From the NCBI GenBank assembly GCA_002408465.1, contig DHSM01000006.1:62001-126000 (forward strand): a stretch of 64,000 nucleotides of DNA, given 5' to 3'. The notes beneath the pieces are model-generated. The model was not told the origin of the DNA. It worked only from the letters and a program-made list of their open reading frames with translations, and did no database searches. A program made the translations under genes and the position numbers. Source of the DNA: Firmicutes bacterium UBA5286 (GTDB lineage: Bacteria > Bacillota > Proteinivoracia > UBA4975). Below, piece by piece: positions 50,196 to 58,945 of this stretch (position 1 is its first letter; the number at the start of each line of letters is the position of its first letter).

Positions 50196-50916
50196 CTCTT
50201 TTCTCCTCTTGCTGTTCATCTTTTATCGGGAATAATACTGCCGCTGTTCCAGCTATGACAAGCGTAAGAATAATTATCCGAAAACCAGCTGAAATCTCTC
50301 GTAAAAGCGGAAGATAAGTGAATAACAAGCTTGCAACCATTGAAACAGCAATGAGTCCAGCTAATATTTTATTCTTTCTTGCTGGCGGAATGATAACGGC
50401 GATAAACATTCCATACAGGGCAACGCTCATCGCCCTTATTATTTGAACAGAGAGAATGTTACCCGTTGCCACCCCTAAAAATGTGCCAATTGCCCAACCT
50501 GGTACTGCAACAGAGATGACGCCATAGGAATAATAGGGACTCAGTTTGCCATCCACGCCTATGGATACGCCAAAAATCTCATCTGTGACGCCATATGCTA
50601 TAAAAAGCCGGTGAAAAAATGGTGTGTTCCGGGACAGTTTCTGGGATAACGCAGCCGACATCAGACTGTATCTTAGATTAATTACTAGCTGGGTCAGGGC
50701 CATCTCCATAAATGTTGCGCCGGAAGCAATGAGACCAAGTGCGGCAAATTCCCCGGCCGATGTATTGTTCGTAAGCGACATCAAAGCAGCTTGAAATGCA
50801 GTTAAGCCTGCACCTTTTGCCGCAATGCCGATAGTAAATGAGACAGCAATATATCCCAATGCAATTGGGATACCGTCACGCATGCCTTTTAGAAATATAG
50901 TCCTGTTTCGATTCAA
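50101..50916 (-). CDS. azlC: AzlC-like branched-chain amino acid exporter
   Basis: A 271-residue membrane protein with the AzlC motifs near the N-terminus (GYIAVSFTIGIAAKGAGL and a NTSAGEFAALGLI segment) and about seven helices. The last 30 residues after residue 240 read through the azlD start in another frame and have a hydrophilic composition, unlike family members, which are usually near 235 residues. A small frameshift near the end is possible. Confidence 0.88.
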   Translation of the reverse strand: MNRNRTIFLKGMRDGIPIALGYIAVSFTIGIAAKGAGLTAFQAALMSLTNNTSAGEFAALGLIASGATFMEMALTQLVINLRYSLMSAALSQKLSRNTPFFHRLFIAYGVTDEIFGVSIGVDGKLSPYYSYGVISVAVPGWAIGTFLGVATGNILSVQIIRAMSVALYGMFIAVIIPPARKNKILAGLIAVSMVASLLFTYLPLLREISAGFRIIILTLVIAGTAAVLFPIKDEQQEEKRDEPQSLPVYNRDGSSNLSDPGSASYSTTQAD

Positions 50917-51018
50917 TTCCCTTACCTCGTTTTCTGATAGATAAGATTGTATAAATTATTGCATGCTGAATTAAAGGCTGGCGGTGTTTGCATCAACAAT
51001 TATATGACTTGATGAATG

Positions 51019-51048
51019 GAAAAAGCCTCAGGCAATTACCTGAGGCTA
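51019..51048 (-). terminator. Terminator after tRNA-Ala
   Basis: Minus-strand stem AGCCTCAGG / CCTGAGGCT followed by TTTTTCC, directly past the tRNA 3' end. Confidence 0.88.
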
Positions 51049-51058
51049 ATAATTCTTT

Positions 51059-51134
51059 TGGTGGAGACGAGGAGGATCGAACTCCTGACCTCCTGAATGC
51101 CATTCAGGCGCTCTCCCAGCTGAGCTACGCCCCC
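51059..51134 (-). tRNA. tRNA-Ala (GGC)
   Basis: Acceptor GGGGGCG against CGTCTCC with the G3-U70 pair that marks tRNA-Ala; anticodon GGC in ATGGCAT; encoded CCA. It has its own promoter and terminator. Confidence 0.97.
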
Positions 51135-51166
51135 ACTTATTCGGTTGACCCTTAGTCACAAGTGTT

Positions 51167-51195
51167 ATTCTACTCAATATCTCGACAGATGTCAA
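51167..51195 (-). promoter_or_regulatory. Promoter of tRNA-Ala
   Basis: Minus-strand TTGACA, exactly 17 bases, TAGAAT, ending about 32 bases upstream of the tRNA. Confidence 0.8.
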
Positions 51196-51226
51196 GGCAT
51201 AATTCTAAAAAAATAAGAAAGCATTT

Positions 51227-52423
51227 TTATGATTTTTGCTCTCCGCCGTCTTCAATTTCGCTGCCGAATACTCCGCCCTCTGTCTCGCTGCTACTCAGCT
51301 CAGCCTGGGGTTCTGCTTTTTTTTGTTTTTGTTTTGGCGGCGCAATGATTACTCTGACCAGCAACAGCAGAGGAAAAACGCCTCCAAAGGCCGTTCCGGC
51401 AGCAGCGCCTATATCTCTTATTGTCGAAAGTAGGACATAGAAACTAAAGTTAAAGAATAGGGGCCACACAGTCAGAATGAAAATTGAAATAAGCATTATC
51501 CAGACCTTGGCAGACTTACCCTTAAAATTGAGAATGTCTGAGATGCTCTCGGCAAATGCCTGAATATAAAAGGTGGTGGCCAGAAAGATTGACGCCACCC
51601 AGACGACAACAAAAATGACTTCTGTATGTTCGAGAAAGGTGCTGACGGAGATTATCCTTACTAGGGCAAATGCGGGATAAAACATTGTTGAGGTCTGTTC
51701 GGGCCCGAAAGCTGCGAGAATGCCTATAATTCCCAACCCCAATGTAACAGTGGCAACCAAGGTGCCCAGGACCGCCTTGCGCCCGCCACCCTGCAGCAAT
51801 GCGTCGCTGACATGCCGCTGAAACATGAGGATGACCACCGGCACCTGACAAAACCAGCCCAAAAGCAGGACTGTGCCATTAATTACCGACTTCACTCCTT
51901 GCTCAAACAACGGCAGCAAAAAATTAAAATTCAGGCGGGCTGCTGGCAGAATCACGGTTAATATGGGCACCAGAATTTCCAGGGGCATCAAATAGGCATT
52001 GGTTCGGAGCAAAGGGGTGGAACCGCTCAAAGCCCCATAGGCTACTCCCAGAAGGAATATCACCCTGATCACCAGCTGGGGGGTATCGGGAATGAGAAAT
52101 CTGATGGCGAAAGCCTCCATGCGCCAGACTGCCAAAGCAGCGAAAAAAAGAAAAAAGCAGGCGTACAGCAAAGAGACAATTTTGCCCAGAAAGACTCCCA
52201 GTAATTGGGGCATGGCCTGGATTACTGATTGCCGGGGGAATTTGGCCATAACTGCAACTGCCGCAGCAGTGGGAATACATGCAATCAAACCCGCTGCCAG
52301 CACTGAAATCCATGCCCCCTGGCCTGCGGCCTGGGCGGCGAAATAGGGTGTAAACATTATTGATGTGGAAATCACTATGGTAATTGACAAAGCTGCTATC
52401 TCAAACATAGAGATTTTATTCAT
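51227..52423 (-). CDS. Spore germinant receptor subunit B (GerAB family)
   Basis: Ten-helix membrane protein of 398 residues from the GerAB/ArcD/ProY family, forming the ligand-binding subunit of a spore germinant receptor in the inner spore membrane. The N-terminal helix and the SVLAAGLIACIPTAA segment fit. A hydrophilic C-terminal tail rich in E and S is somewhat unusual. It follows the GerC gene by 11 bases. Confidence 0.92.
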   Translation of the reverse strand: MNKISMFEIAALSITIVISTSIMFTPYFAAQAAGQGAWISVLAAGLIACIPTAAAVAVMAKFPRQSVIQAMPQLLGVFLGKIVSLLYACFFLFFAALAVWRMEAFAIRFLIPDTPQLVIRVIFLLGVAYGALSGSTPLLRTNAYLMPLEILVPILTVILPAARLNFNFLLPLFEQGVKSVINGTVLLLGWFCQVPVVILMFQRHVSDALLQGGGRKAVLGTLVATVTLGLGIIGILAAFGPEQTSTMFYPAFALVRIISVSTFLEHTEVIFVVVWVASIFLATTFYIQAFAESISDILNFKGKSAKVWIMLISIFILTVWPLFFNFSFYVLLSTIRDIGAAAGTAFGGVFPLLLLVRVIIAPPKQKQKKAEPQAELSSSETEGGVFGSEIEDGGEQKS

Positions 52424-52434
52424 TGGCTTCCTCC

Positions 52435-53526
52435 CTAGCGAACTGGCCCCTGCCCCCGAATATGCACATTGCAGCGGAGATCATATTCGGCTTGTTGTAA
52501 TACTTCTTTCCAGCTATTTTTTACTTCTTCCCATTTCTGGGGATCCTCCCGCCGCAGCAAAGCCGAGATGCCGAGAAATTCAATGCCTTCATCTTTGGCC
52601 ACTTGTAAGGTGTCGTGCATGCGATTGACAAAATAATGCTTCGTGCGCATTTTCAACTCTTCACTGTCGACTTCAAACATCTCCTGGATGTCCAGAGTGA
52701 TGTCTATATTGGCCTGAACAAACAGTTTATTGTCTTTCAAGTTTGCCCTGACCTTGGTTTTGCTGTTTATTATCTTAAAACTGATCACTTTGCCGGGAAC
52801 AGACTGGGGAATTGTGACGTAGCCCGTTTTCACCCGGTCGCGCCAGAGCTGCAAACCAAGGGTTTCCGGCATGTCCAGAGTCGCTGCCATTTTATAGCCG
52901 TCAAAAACCGCGGATTTTCCCAGGGTAAAGCGGTCTTCACTGGCTCCGATCATGGGCAGCACGGCCTGCAGATCGGGTTCCAGCATCTGACTGACCAAAT
53001 CTTTAAACTCTGCCTGCACCACCGTGGATCTTTGGGTATTAATCAGGAACTGATTAATGATGGCCATGGCCGGCTGATTGCCTAACTTTTCTTCAATCTT
53101 CAGCAGATCCTCGATATTTACCGCCGCCACAGCCACCCTGATATTTTCGCGGATGCTGAAATCCCGGCGCAGAAAGTCCAGCACCTGCTGAATGCCGTTG
53201 GCAGCCAGTTTATTGCTGAAGATCAGCAGCTGCAAATGGCTTAAGTCTGGAGTTTTTGAGCTCTTTAAAAACAAATCGGCCACAGCCTCGGACATATCCC
53301 GGCCTTCTGCCGTCAGGGTTTGAAAGACCGGCTGCTCCCCGCCGCCGCCTGTAGATTGATTGGGCTTGCCCACCTGGGCGTAAATTTTGAAGTTGCCATT
53401 TTCCCCCTGGTCAATTCCCAGCACAAGAATATACACCAGGCTCTCCATTTCTCTCCGGCTCCAACAGCCTGAAATTAACAACGCTACAATGAGAATAGAG
53501 ATTAGGATATCAATTCTTTTTTTCAT
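52435..53526 (-). CDS. Spore germinant receptor subunit C (Ger(x)C lipoprotein)
   Basis: Lipoprotein subunit of about 363 residues. The signal ends at L-L-I-S-G-C (lipobox) near residue 20, followed by WSRREMESL, the family signature. The ATG at 53526 has GAGG eight bases upstream. It overlaps the GerA gene by 17 bases. Confidence 0.93.
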   Translation of the reverse strand: MKKRIDILISILIVALLISGCWSRREMESLVYILVLGIDQGENGNFKIYAQVGKPNQSTGGGGEQPVFQTLTAEGRDMSEAVADLFLKSSKTPDLSHLQLLIFSNKLAANGIQQVLDFLRRDFSIRENIRVAVAAVNIEDLLKIEEKLGNQPAMAIINQFLINTQRSTVVQAEFKDLVSQMLEPDLQAVLPMIGASEDRFTLGKSAVFDGYKMAATLDMPETLGLQLWRDRVKTGYVTIPQSVPGKVISFKIINSKTKVRANLKDNKLFVQANIDITLDIQEMFEVDSEELKMRTKHYFVNRMHDTLQVAKDEGIEFLGISALLRREDPQKWEEVKNSWKEVLQQAEYDLRCNVHIRGQGPVR

Positions 53527-55057
53527 TGTCATCACCTCGCTTCTTTGGACCCTGCTTACCCATAGCCCACCAAGGAGCCCGGAAAAAGACATCTTTCATG
53601 TCCTTAAGACTGAAGGGAGTCACCGGCGCTGTATAGGGCACGCCAAAAGACTGCAAGGAAGTCAAGTGGATTCCCAGGACCATATACCCCATCATCAGGC
53701 CAAAGGCGCCAAAGGCACCGGCCAGAATGATAAACAGGAGCTTCAATATCCGCAAGGCATTGACAAAGGAATAGTCAGGAATGAGGAAAGAAGCCACAGC
53801 GCCTAAACCCACAACGATAACCATTTGCGGCGAAACCAGACCTGCTGTCACTGCCGCCTGGCCCATAACCAACGCCCCCACTATGCTCACTGCCTGCCCT
53901 GCAGGCTTTGGCAAACGCAGTCCCGCCTCCCTCAGGCCCTCCAATATGATCTCCAGCATCAATGCCTCCAAGACTGTGGGCAGGGGCACAGGCTCCCGAA
54001 CCGCGGCCATGGCCAAAAGCAAGGGGGTGGGAATCATCTCCTGATGAAAGGTGGCAACTGCCACATAAGCCGCAGTTAAGCCAACCACGATAAAGAAGGC
54101 CGCCATGCGCAAAGCTCGGTTGACTGCCGCCAGGGGATAGTGTTCATAATAGTCCTCGCTGGACTGAAAAAATTGCCAGAAAACCGAGGGGACAATCATG
54201 GCCATGGGCGTATTCTCGGCCATGATACCCACCCTGCCTTCTACCAGGGCTGAGGCCAGTTTATCCGGGCGCTCGGTAGTGGCAAACAGGCGAAAAGGGG
54301 TGTAGCGCACATCGGCCAGCAGTTCACTGACCAGGTTCACCGAATACATCGCTTCTACATTGATAGACTCAACCCTTTGCCGCACCTTTTGCACAAGCTT
54401 TTCATCGGCTACGCCTTTGAGATAGCAGAGAGCAACATTGGTATTAGAAGTAGTCCCAACGGGAATGGCCTCCAAGACCAGGTTAGGAGTGCGCAGGCGC
54501 CTGCGCAGCAGACTGGCATTAGTGATTAGGCTTTCGACAAACCCCTCTCTGGGGCCCACCACAGAAGTTTCGGTCTGGGGCTCACTGATAGCCCGTTCCT
54601 TCCACTTTCGGGCTTCCATAATTACCGCCCGATCATAGCCGTCGATAAATAACAGGGCATGGCCGGTGACAATCTTTTTCACCAGCAGCGCCCAGTCTGC
54701 ATCCTCTTCTATTTTAAGGGCTGAAGGCAAAATGTCGATGATTTTTCCCGGAATCTGAGTCACTTCATACTCCTCAAAACAGAGAAAATTCAGGGGCTCG
54801 AGAACAAAGTCACTGAGAGTTTGTTTATCTGTGAGGGTTTCTAGGAAAACCAGGGCCATCCGCACCTGTCCCGAAGGGCCAAAGCGGACCTTGCGCACAA
54901 TAAAATCCAGGCTGTCCTTAAAAGTATGTTCAGCAACAGAGATATTGTCATTTAAATTGGGACTGACCTTTTCCAGACTTTCCACAGGCTTTTTATTCTG
55001 AAGCTCAGCTGCCTTTTTGGGCAGCCGGTACCGTTTTCTGGGCTTTTTGTACACCAC
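53510..55057 (-). CDS. Spore germinant receptor subunit A (GerA)
   Basis: A 515-residue protein with a soluble N-terminal region (residues 1 to about 285) and a membrane domain of five or so helices including PVPLPTVLEALMLEIILEGLREAGLRLP and GALVMGQAAVTAGLVSPQ, typical of GerA subunits. The receptor senses nutrients to trigger germination. First gene of the A-C-B operon. Confidence 0.94.
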   Translation of the reverse strand: MVYKKPRKRYRLPKKAAELQNKKPVESLEKVSPNLNDNISVAEHTFKDSLDFIVRKVRFGPSGQVRMALVFLETLTDKQTLSDFVLEPLNFLCFEEYEVTQIPGKIIDILPSALKIEEDADWALLVKKIVTGHALLFIDGYDRAVIMEARKWKERAISEPQTETSVVGPREGFVESLITNASLLRRRLRTPNLVLEAIPVGTTSNTNVALCYLKGVADEKLVQKVRQRVESINVEAMYSVNLVSELLADVRYTPFRLFATTERPDKLASALVEGRVGIMAENTPMAMIVPSVFWQFFQSSEDYYEHYPLAAVNRALRMAAFFIVVGLTAAYVAVATFHQEMIPTPLLLAMAAVREPVPLPTVLEALMLEIILEGLREAGLRLPKPAGQAVSIVGALVMGQAAVTAGLVSPQMVIVVGLGAVASFLIPDYSFVNALRILKLLFIILAGAFGAFGLMMGYMVLGIHLTSLQSFGVPYTAPVTPFSLKDMKDVFFRAPWWAMGKQGPKKRGDDNEKKN

Positions 55058-55132
55058 CTGGCCGCCCTCCCTTCATAGAATTAGCTTGACCCCGGCGGCG
55101 CCTTAGTATTCTATGGGACACGTCCCTTGGGC

Positions 55133-55175
55133 AAAAAAAAACCCGGGTCAGTCTCATTGAGACTGGCCCAGGCTA
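55133..55175 (-). terminator. Terminator after the methionine gamma-lyase gene
   Basis: Minus-strand stem GGGCCAGTCTC / GAGACTGACCC with a three-base loop followed by GGTTTTTTT. Confidence 0.85.
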
Positions 55176-55187
55176 CACTAATTCTTT

Positions 55188-56366
55188 TTATAATGCCTGT
55201 TCCAGATCGGCGATGATATCCTCGACATCTTCCAGGCCTACTGCCAGGCGGACCAGGCCGGGAGTAATATTGGCGGCCAGACGCTCAGCTTCCGGCACCA
55301 CCGAGTGAGTCATAGAAGCTGGATGCTGAATGAGCGTATCTATGTCACCCAGGCTGACTGCCAAGTGGCAGATTTTGACGCCGTTCATCAGGCGAACGCC
55401 GGCTTCAAAACCGCCCTTAAGTTCAAAAGCCATGATGCCGCCAAAGCCGCTCATCTGCTTTTTCGCCAGCTCATGCTGGTCAAAAGATTCCAGACCGGGA
55501 TAGTATACCTTGGCGACAGCCGGATGCTTCTCCAGGTATTTGGCGATGGCCATGGCGTTGCTGTTGTGGCGGTCCATGCGCAAAGGCAATGTCTTGAGAC
55601 CCCGCAGTATCAGCCAGGCGTTAAAGGGACTCATGATGCCGCCAATATCTTTCAGAGTGGTCATCTTGATTTTAGTCATAGTATCTTTGTCGGAGATGAC
55701 CAAACCGGCGATTACGTCGCCGTGGCCATTGATGTACTTGGTGGCGCTGTGGAGAACCACATCCGCTCCCATTTCCAGGGGACGCTGCAGGTAGGGAGTC
55801 ATAAAGGTGTTATCCACGACAACCTTGGCTCCATGGGCGTGGGCGATTTCGGCAACAGCCTGGATATCAGTAACGCGCATGGTGGGATTGGTTGGCGACT
55901 CGATGTACACAACCTTGGTATTTGGCCGAATGGCTTTCTTGACTGCTTCCAGGTCAGCGGTATCGACGCCGGTGGCAGTGACGCCAAAACGGGAGATCAA
56001 CTCATGTAAAAAAGCAAAAGTGCAGCCATACAGGGCAGAAGAGTGAACCACATGATCCCCTTGGTTGACCAGGGCCATAATCGCTGCAGAAACAGCCGCC
56101 ATCCCGGAGCCAAAAGCGGCAGCGTCTTCACCGCCCTCCAGACAAGCTATCTTTTCTTCCAGAGCAGTAATTGTAGGGTTACCCAGCCGGGTGTAGATAT
56201 AGCCTTCTTCTTCGCCGGCAAAGCGGGCGGCCCCCTGGGCTACGTTCTTAAAGACAAAGGTCGAGGTCTGGTAGATGGGGGTGCTTAGAGCGCCATACTG
56301 AGGATCGGGTTCTTGGCCGGCGTGCACCGCCCGAGTGGCAAAGCCAAGTTTCTTGTTGATCTTCAT
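55188..56366 (-). CDS. megL: Methionine gamma-lyase
   Basis: PLP-dependent gamma-family enzyme of 392 residues that splits methionine into methanethiol, 2-oxobutyrate and ammonia. The PLP lysine is in HSATKYINGHGD. The segment SALYGCTFAF carries the cysteine characteristic of methionine gamma-lyases, whereas cystathionine gamma-synthases and gamma-lyases usually have other residues. The upstream gene is a sigma-54 activator and a -24/-12 promoter precedes it, so expression is probably inducible. Confidence 0.88.
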   Translation of the reverse strand: MKINKKLGFATRAVHAGQEPDPQYGALSTPIYQTSTFVFKNVAQGAARFAGEEEGYIYTRLGNPTITALEEKIACLEGGEDAAAFGSGMAAVSAAIMALVNQGDHVVHSSALYGCTFAFLHELISRFGVTATGVDTADLEAVKKAIRPNTKVVYIESPTNPTMRVTDIQAVAEIAHAHGAKVVVDNTFMTPYLQRPLEMGADVVLHSATKYINGHGDVIAGLVISDKDTMTKIKMTTLKDIGGIMSPFNAWLILRGLKTLPLRMDRHNSNAMAIAKYLEKHPAVAKVYYPGLESFDQHELAKKQMSGFGGIMAFELKGGFEAGVRLMNGVKICHLAVSLGDIDTLIQHPASMTHSVVPEAERLAANITPGLVRLAVGLEDVEDIIADLEQAL

Positions 56367-56409
56367 GAAATTCGCCTCCAGAGATTATTATATTTTGTCC
56401 ATTATATAC

Positions 56410-56425
56410 TGCAAAAACTATGCCA
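56410..56425 (-). promoter_or_regulatory. Sigma-54 (-24/-12) promoter of megL
   Basis: Minus-strand TGGCATAGTTTTTGCA matches the consensus TGGCAC-N5-TTGCW with the GG and GC dinucleotides exactly 12 bases apart. Transcription would start near 56399, about 33 bases before the ATG at 56366, with a GGAGG ribosome site between. Confidence 0.8.
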
Positions 56426-56472
56426 GCGGGAGTCAAGGACTTTTCCCCCCCTGAGATTCCCCCACCTGGAAA

Positions 56473-57996
56473 CTAATCTTTCCTTTCGGCAAGAAAGGTT
56501 TCCAGGTGGTAGCGCCGCACCTTATTGAGGACACTGGTATGGGACAGGCCCAGGGCCGCTCCCGCCCTGCGTGTGCTTCGGTAATTGCTAAGGGCGTCGG
56601 CCACCAACTTCCGCTCCAGCTCCGCCACCTGTTCCTTAAGGGTCCCCCCGCCGGATGGAGCCATGACGACATCATCCAGCAGTAGATGTTCCCTTTGGAT
56701 TGGCTTGCTGCCGGCAATGGTCAAGGCTCGTTCCAGGACATTTTCCAATTCCCGTACGTTTCCCGGCCACTGATGCCGAGAGAGAACAGACATAGCCTCA
56801 GGAGCAATACCGGCCCTGCCTCTTGCCAGCAAATGCTCAACCAAGATGTCAATATCCTCCCGGCGCTGGCGCAAGGGGGGAATGGTTAGGGGAATGACAT
56901 TGAGGCGGTAGTACAAGTCCTCCCGAAATTTGCGCTCCCGCACCAGCTGGCCCAAGTTTTTGTTGGTGGCGGCAATGATCCGCACATCCACCTGAATTTC
57001 CTCATTGCCCCCCACCCGGCGGATACTGCCTGCCTGCAAGGCCCGCAACAGTTTGGGCTGCAAATGGGTAGGCACCTCGGCAATCTCGTCCAAAAATACA
57101 GTGCCTCCATGGCCAAATTCAAACAGTCCCATGCGACCCCCCCGACGGGAGCCGGTAAAGGCCCCATCCTCATACCCAAAGAGCTCGCTTTCCAGCAGGG
57201 CATCTGGGAGGGCGCCGCAGTTGATGGGAACAAAGGCCCCATCCCGGCGGGGACTGGCGGCATGGATGGCCCGGGCAAAGAGCTCTTTGCCGGTGCCGCT
57301 CTCTCCATAGAGCAGGATGGTGGCATCGCTGTTTGACACCTGTTTGCACAGGCCCACCAAATCCTCCATGCTCTTGCTCCGGTAGATAATGTCGGCAAAG
57401 GTAATTTCCGGGGCGCGGGTAACAGAATGGACCAGGGCACGGATTTGGCCCGGGTCCTTTAGGCTTGCCACCACTCCATACACCCGGCCTTCATGGTCCA
57501 ACAAAGGACGGCCGCTGGTTACGTATCTGGCCTGAACGGGACCATTGTTGATCACTATCTCTTGGTTGTCATAGCTCAGGCCGGTTTTCAAGGTCGCAAG
57601 CATTGGCACATCGGGTCGCAGCACCCGGCCGATTTTCTTGCCCAGCACCTTGTTTGCCTTCAGCTTCAGAATTGATTCCGCGGCGGCATTGAGCAGGGTA
57701 ATGCGGCCCTGGGCATCGATGGCCACCAAGCCTTCGCCCACAGCCTCAACAATAGCCTGGAGCTCCCTGCGCCGCTGTTCCTGAGGCAGGCTGGAAATTT
57801 CTTCGATTGTATGCACCCCTGCCAGAGCCAAAATCCGAGCATGAATTCTGGGATACAAATCGCCCTCTGGAAAGCGGACATAAATGGCGCCGGGCTCCAC
57901 CTCCATGGCCTGGATGTCAATGCCCAGAGGAGCAAAGACCTGGAGCACGTCCAGCACCATGCCCACCCGGTCGGTAGTATTTATCTTCAAGCGCAA
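56473..57996 (-). CDS. Sigma-54-dependent activator (ACT-PAS-AAA+-TyrR-like HTH)
   Basis: Transcriptional activator of about 507 residues. Layout: an N-terminal ACT domain (LRLKINTTDRVGMVLDVLQVFAPLGID), a PAS domain (about 80-170), the sigma-54 AAA+ domain with GESGTGKELFARAIH and the GAFTGS loop, and a C-terminal TyrR/Fis-type helix-turn-helix (GAALGLSHTSVLNKVRRYHLE). ACT domains bind amino acids, fitting control of an amino-acid catabolic gene; the adjacent methionine gamma-lyase is the obvious target. The TTG at 57996 follows GAGGTG; a GTG at 58005 is an alternative, and longer readings run into the transposase element. Confidence 0.9.
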   Translation of the reverse strand: MRLKINTTDRVGMVLDVLQVFAPLGIDIQAMEVEPGAIYVRFPEGDLYPRIHARILALAGVHTIEEISSLPQEQRRRELQAIVEAVGEGLVAIDAQGRITLLNAAAESILKLKANKVLGKKIGRVLRPDVPMLATLKTGLSYDNQEIVINNGPVQARYVTSGRPLLDHEGRVYGVVASLKDPGQIRALVHSVTRAPEITFADIIYRSKSMEDLVGLCKQVSNSDATILLYGESGTGKELFARAIHAASPRRDGAFVPINCGALPDALLESELFGYEDGAFTGSRRGGRMGLFEFGHGGTVFLDEIAEVPTHLQPKLLRALQAGSIRRVGGNEEIQVDVRIIAATNKNLGQLVRERKFREDLYYRLNVIPLTIPPLRQRREDIDILVEHLLARGRAGIAPEAMSVLSRHQWPGNVRELENVLERALTIAGSKPIQREHLLLDDVVMAPSGGGTLKEQVAELERKLVADALSNYRSTRRAGAALGLSHTSVLNKVRRYHLETFLAERKD

Positions 57997-58059
57997 ATGC
58001 CTCACCTCTTGGAAAGATTTCTTTCCAGAGACTTCGACATTAAGCGCCCCTACTCCTGC

Positions 58060-58945
58060 AAATTCGGGGACGGTCCTCCAATTTGTCAACATGGCGTCAA
58101 AATCTTGATTCTAGGATTAATAGTCTGTATTATTGTATTAATAACACTGGGGAGGTTTTTATATGCCGCGAAAGCCTCGTGAACTGAGTCCTAGTGGTTT
58201 TTACCATGTTATTCTCAGGGGAATAAACAAGCAGACTGTCTTTGCAAGCAGCCAGGAAAAGTCATACTTCCTAAAAGTTCTACAACGAATGGGTAAAGAG
58301 AGAGAGTACGAAATCATTGCTTACTGCCTGATGAACAATCATGCGCATATGCTTATTAAGACAGGCAGCATGCCCCTGGATGTTTCTATGAAAAGAATAT
58401 CTGTTAGTTATGTTTACTACTATAACAAGCTGCACAACCGGTCTGGATCTCTTTTCGATAACCGCTATACAAGTGTAGTCATCAAAAATGAAGTTCAATT
58501 AATGATATGCGCCCGGTACATTCATAACAATCCCGTCAGTGCAGAGGTGACGCGAAAGCCGGAAGATTACATGTGGAGCAGCTATAGATACTATATGGGT
58601 TTGGATCAAAAAAGCCCCGTCCCCCTTAACACCAAGACATTGCTGTCCTTATATGACTCCGATATTAACCAGGCACTTAAGTGCATGCAGGAATTTACTG
58701 AGGGAGAAGTTCATAAAGCCCCCACACCCCTAACGGAATGTATTGAGAATATCCTTGATCAAGAGCATGTGCTTCCCGAAAAACTGAAATACTTGCCCCG
58801 GCAGCGCCGAGATAGAATAATCCGGATGATTTTGGCGCAAACCGGGGCAAGGGCAAAAGAACTTTCCGAAATACTGGGGGTAAACACTACGATAATCTAT
58901 AACTCTAGACGGAGTGGCGACAAAAAGTAGGACCGTCCCCGATTT
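58060..58945. mobile_element. REP-associated transposase element with terminal inverted repeats
   Basis: Inverted repeats flank the transposase gene: AAATTCGGGGACGGTCCT at 58060-58077 and AGGACCGTCCCCGATTT at 58929-58945. Fourteen bases of the arms match exactly. The right repeat overlaps the transposase stop and codes for the C-terminal residues of the convergent PTS gene. Confidence 0.8.
58163..58930 (+). CDS. REP-associated tyrosine transposase (IS200/Y1 family)
   Basis: A 255-residue single-strand transposase of the TnpA-REP (RAYT) type. The HuH metal motif is NNHAHMLI near residue 56, preceded by YHVILRGINKQTVF. The IHNNPV segment is typical, with a basic helical C-terminal region. The plus-strand gene has GGGGAGG upstream of its ATG. 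Such proteins mobilise short palindromic repeats, which also occur elsewhere in the window. Confidence 0.88.
   Translation: MPRKPRELSPSGFYHVILRGINKQTVFASSQEKSYFLKVLQRMGKEREYEIIAYCLMNNHAHMLIKTGSMPLDVSMKRISVSYVYYYNKLHNRSGSLFDNRYTSVVIKNEVQLMICARYIHNNPVSAEVTRKPEDYMWSSYRYYMGLDQKSPVPLNTKTLLSLYDSDINQALKCMQEFTEGEVHKAPTPLTECIENILDQEHVLPEKLKYLPRQRRDRIIRMILAQTGARAKELSEILGVNTTIIYNSRRSGDKK

Noticed and set aside
56367..56472. SAM riboswitch or T-box before methionine gamma-lyase
   Set aside because: The gap is about 100 bases, holds the sigma-54 promoter, and contains no conserved leader elements.
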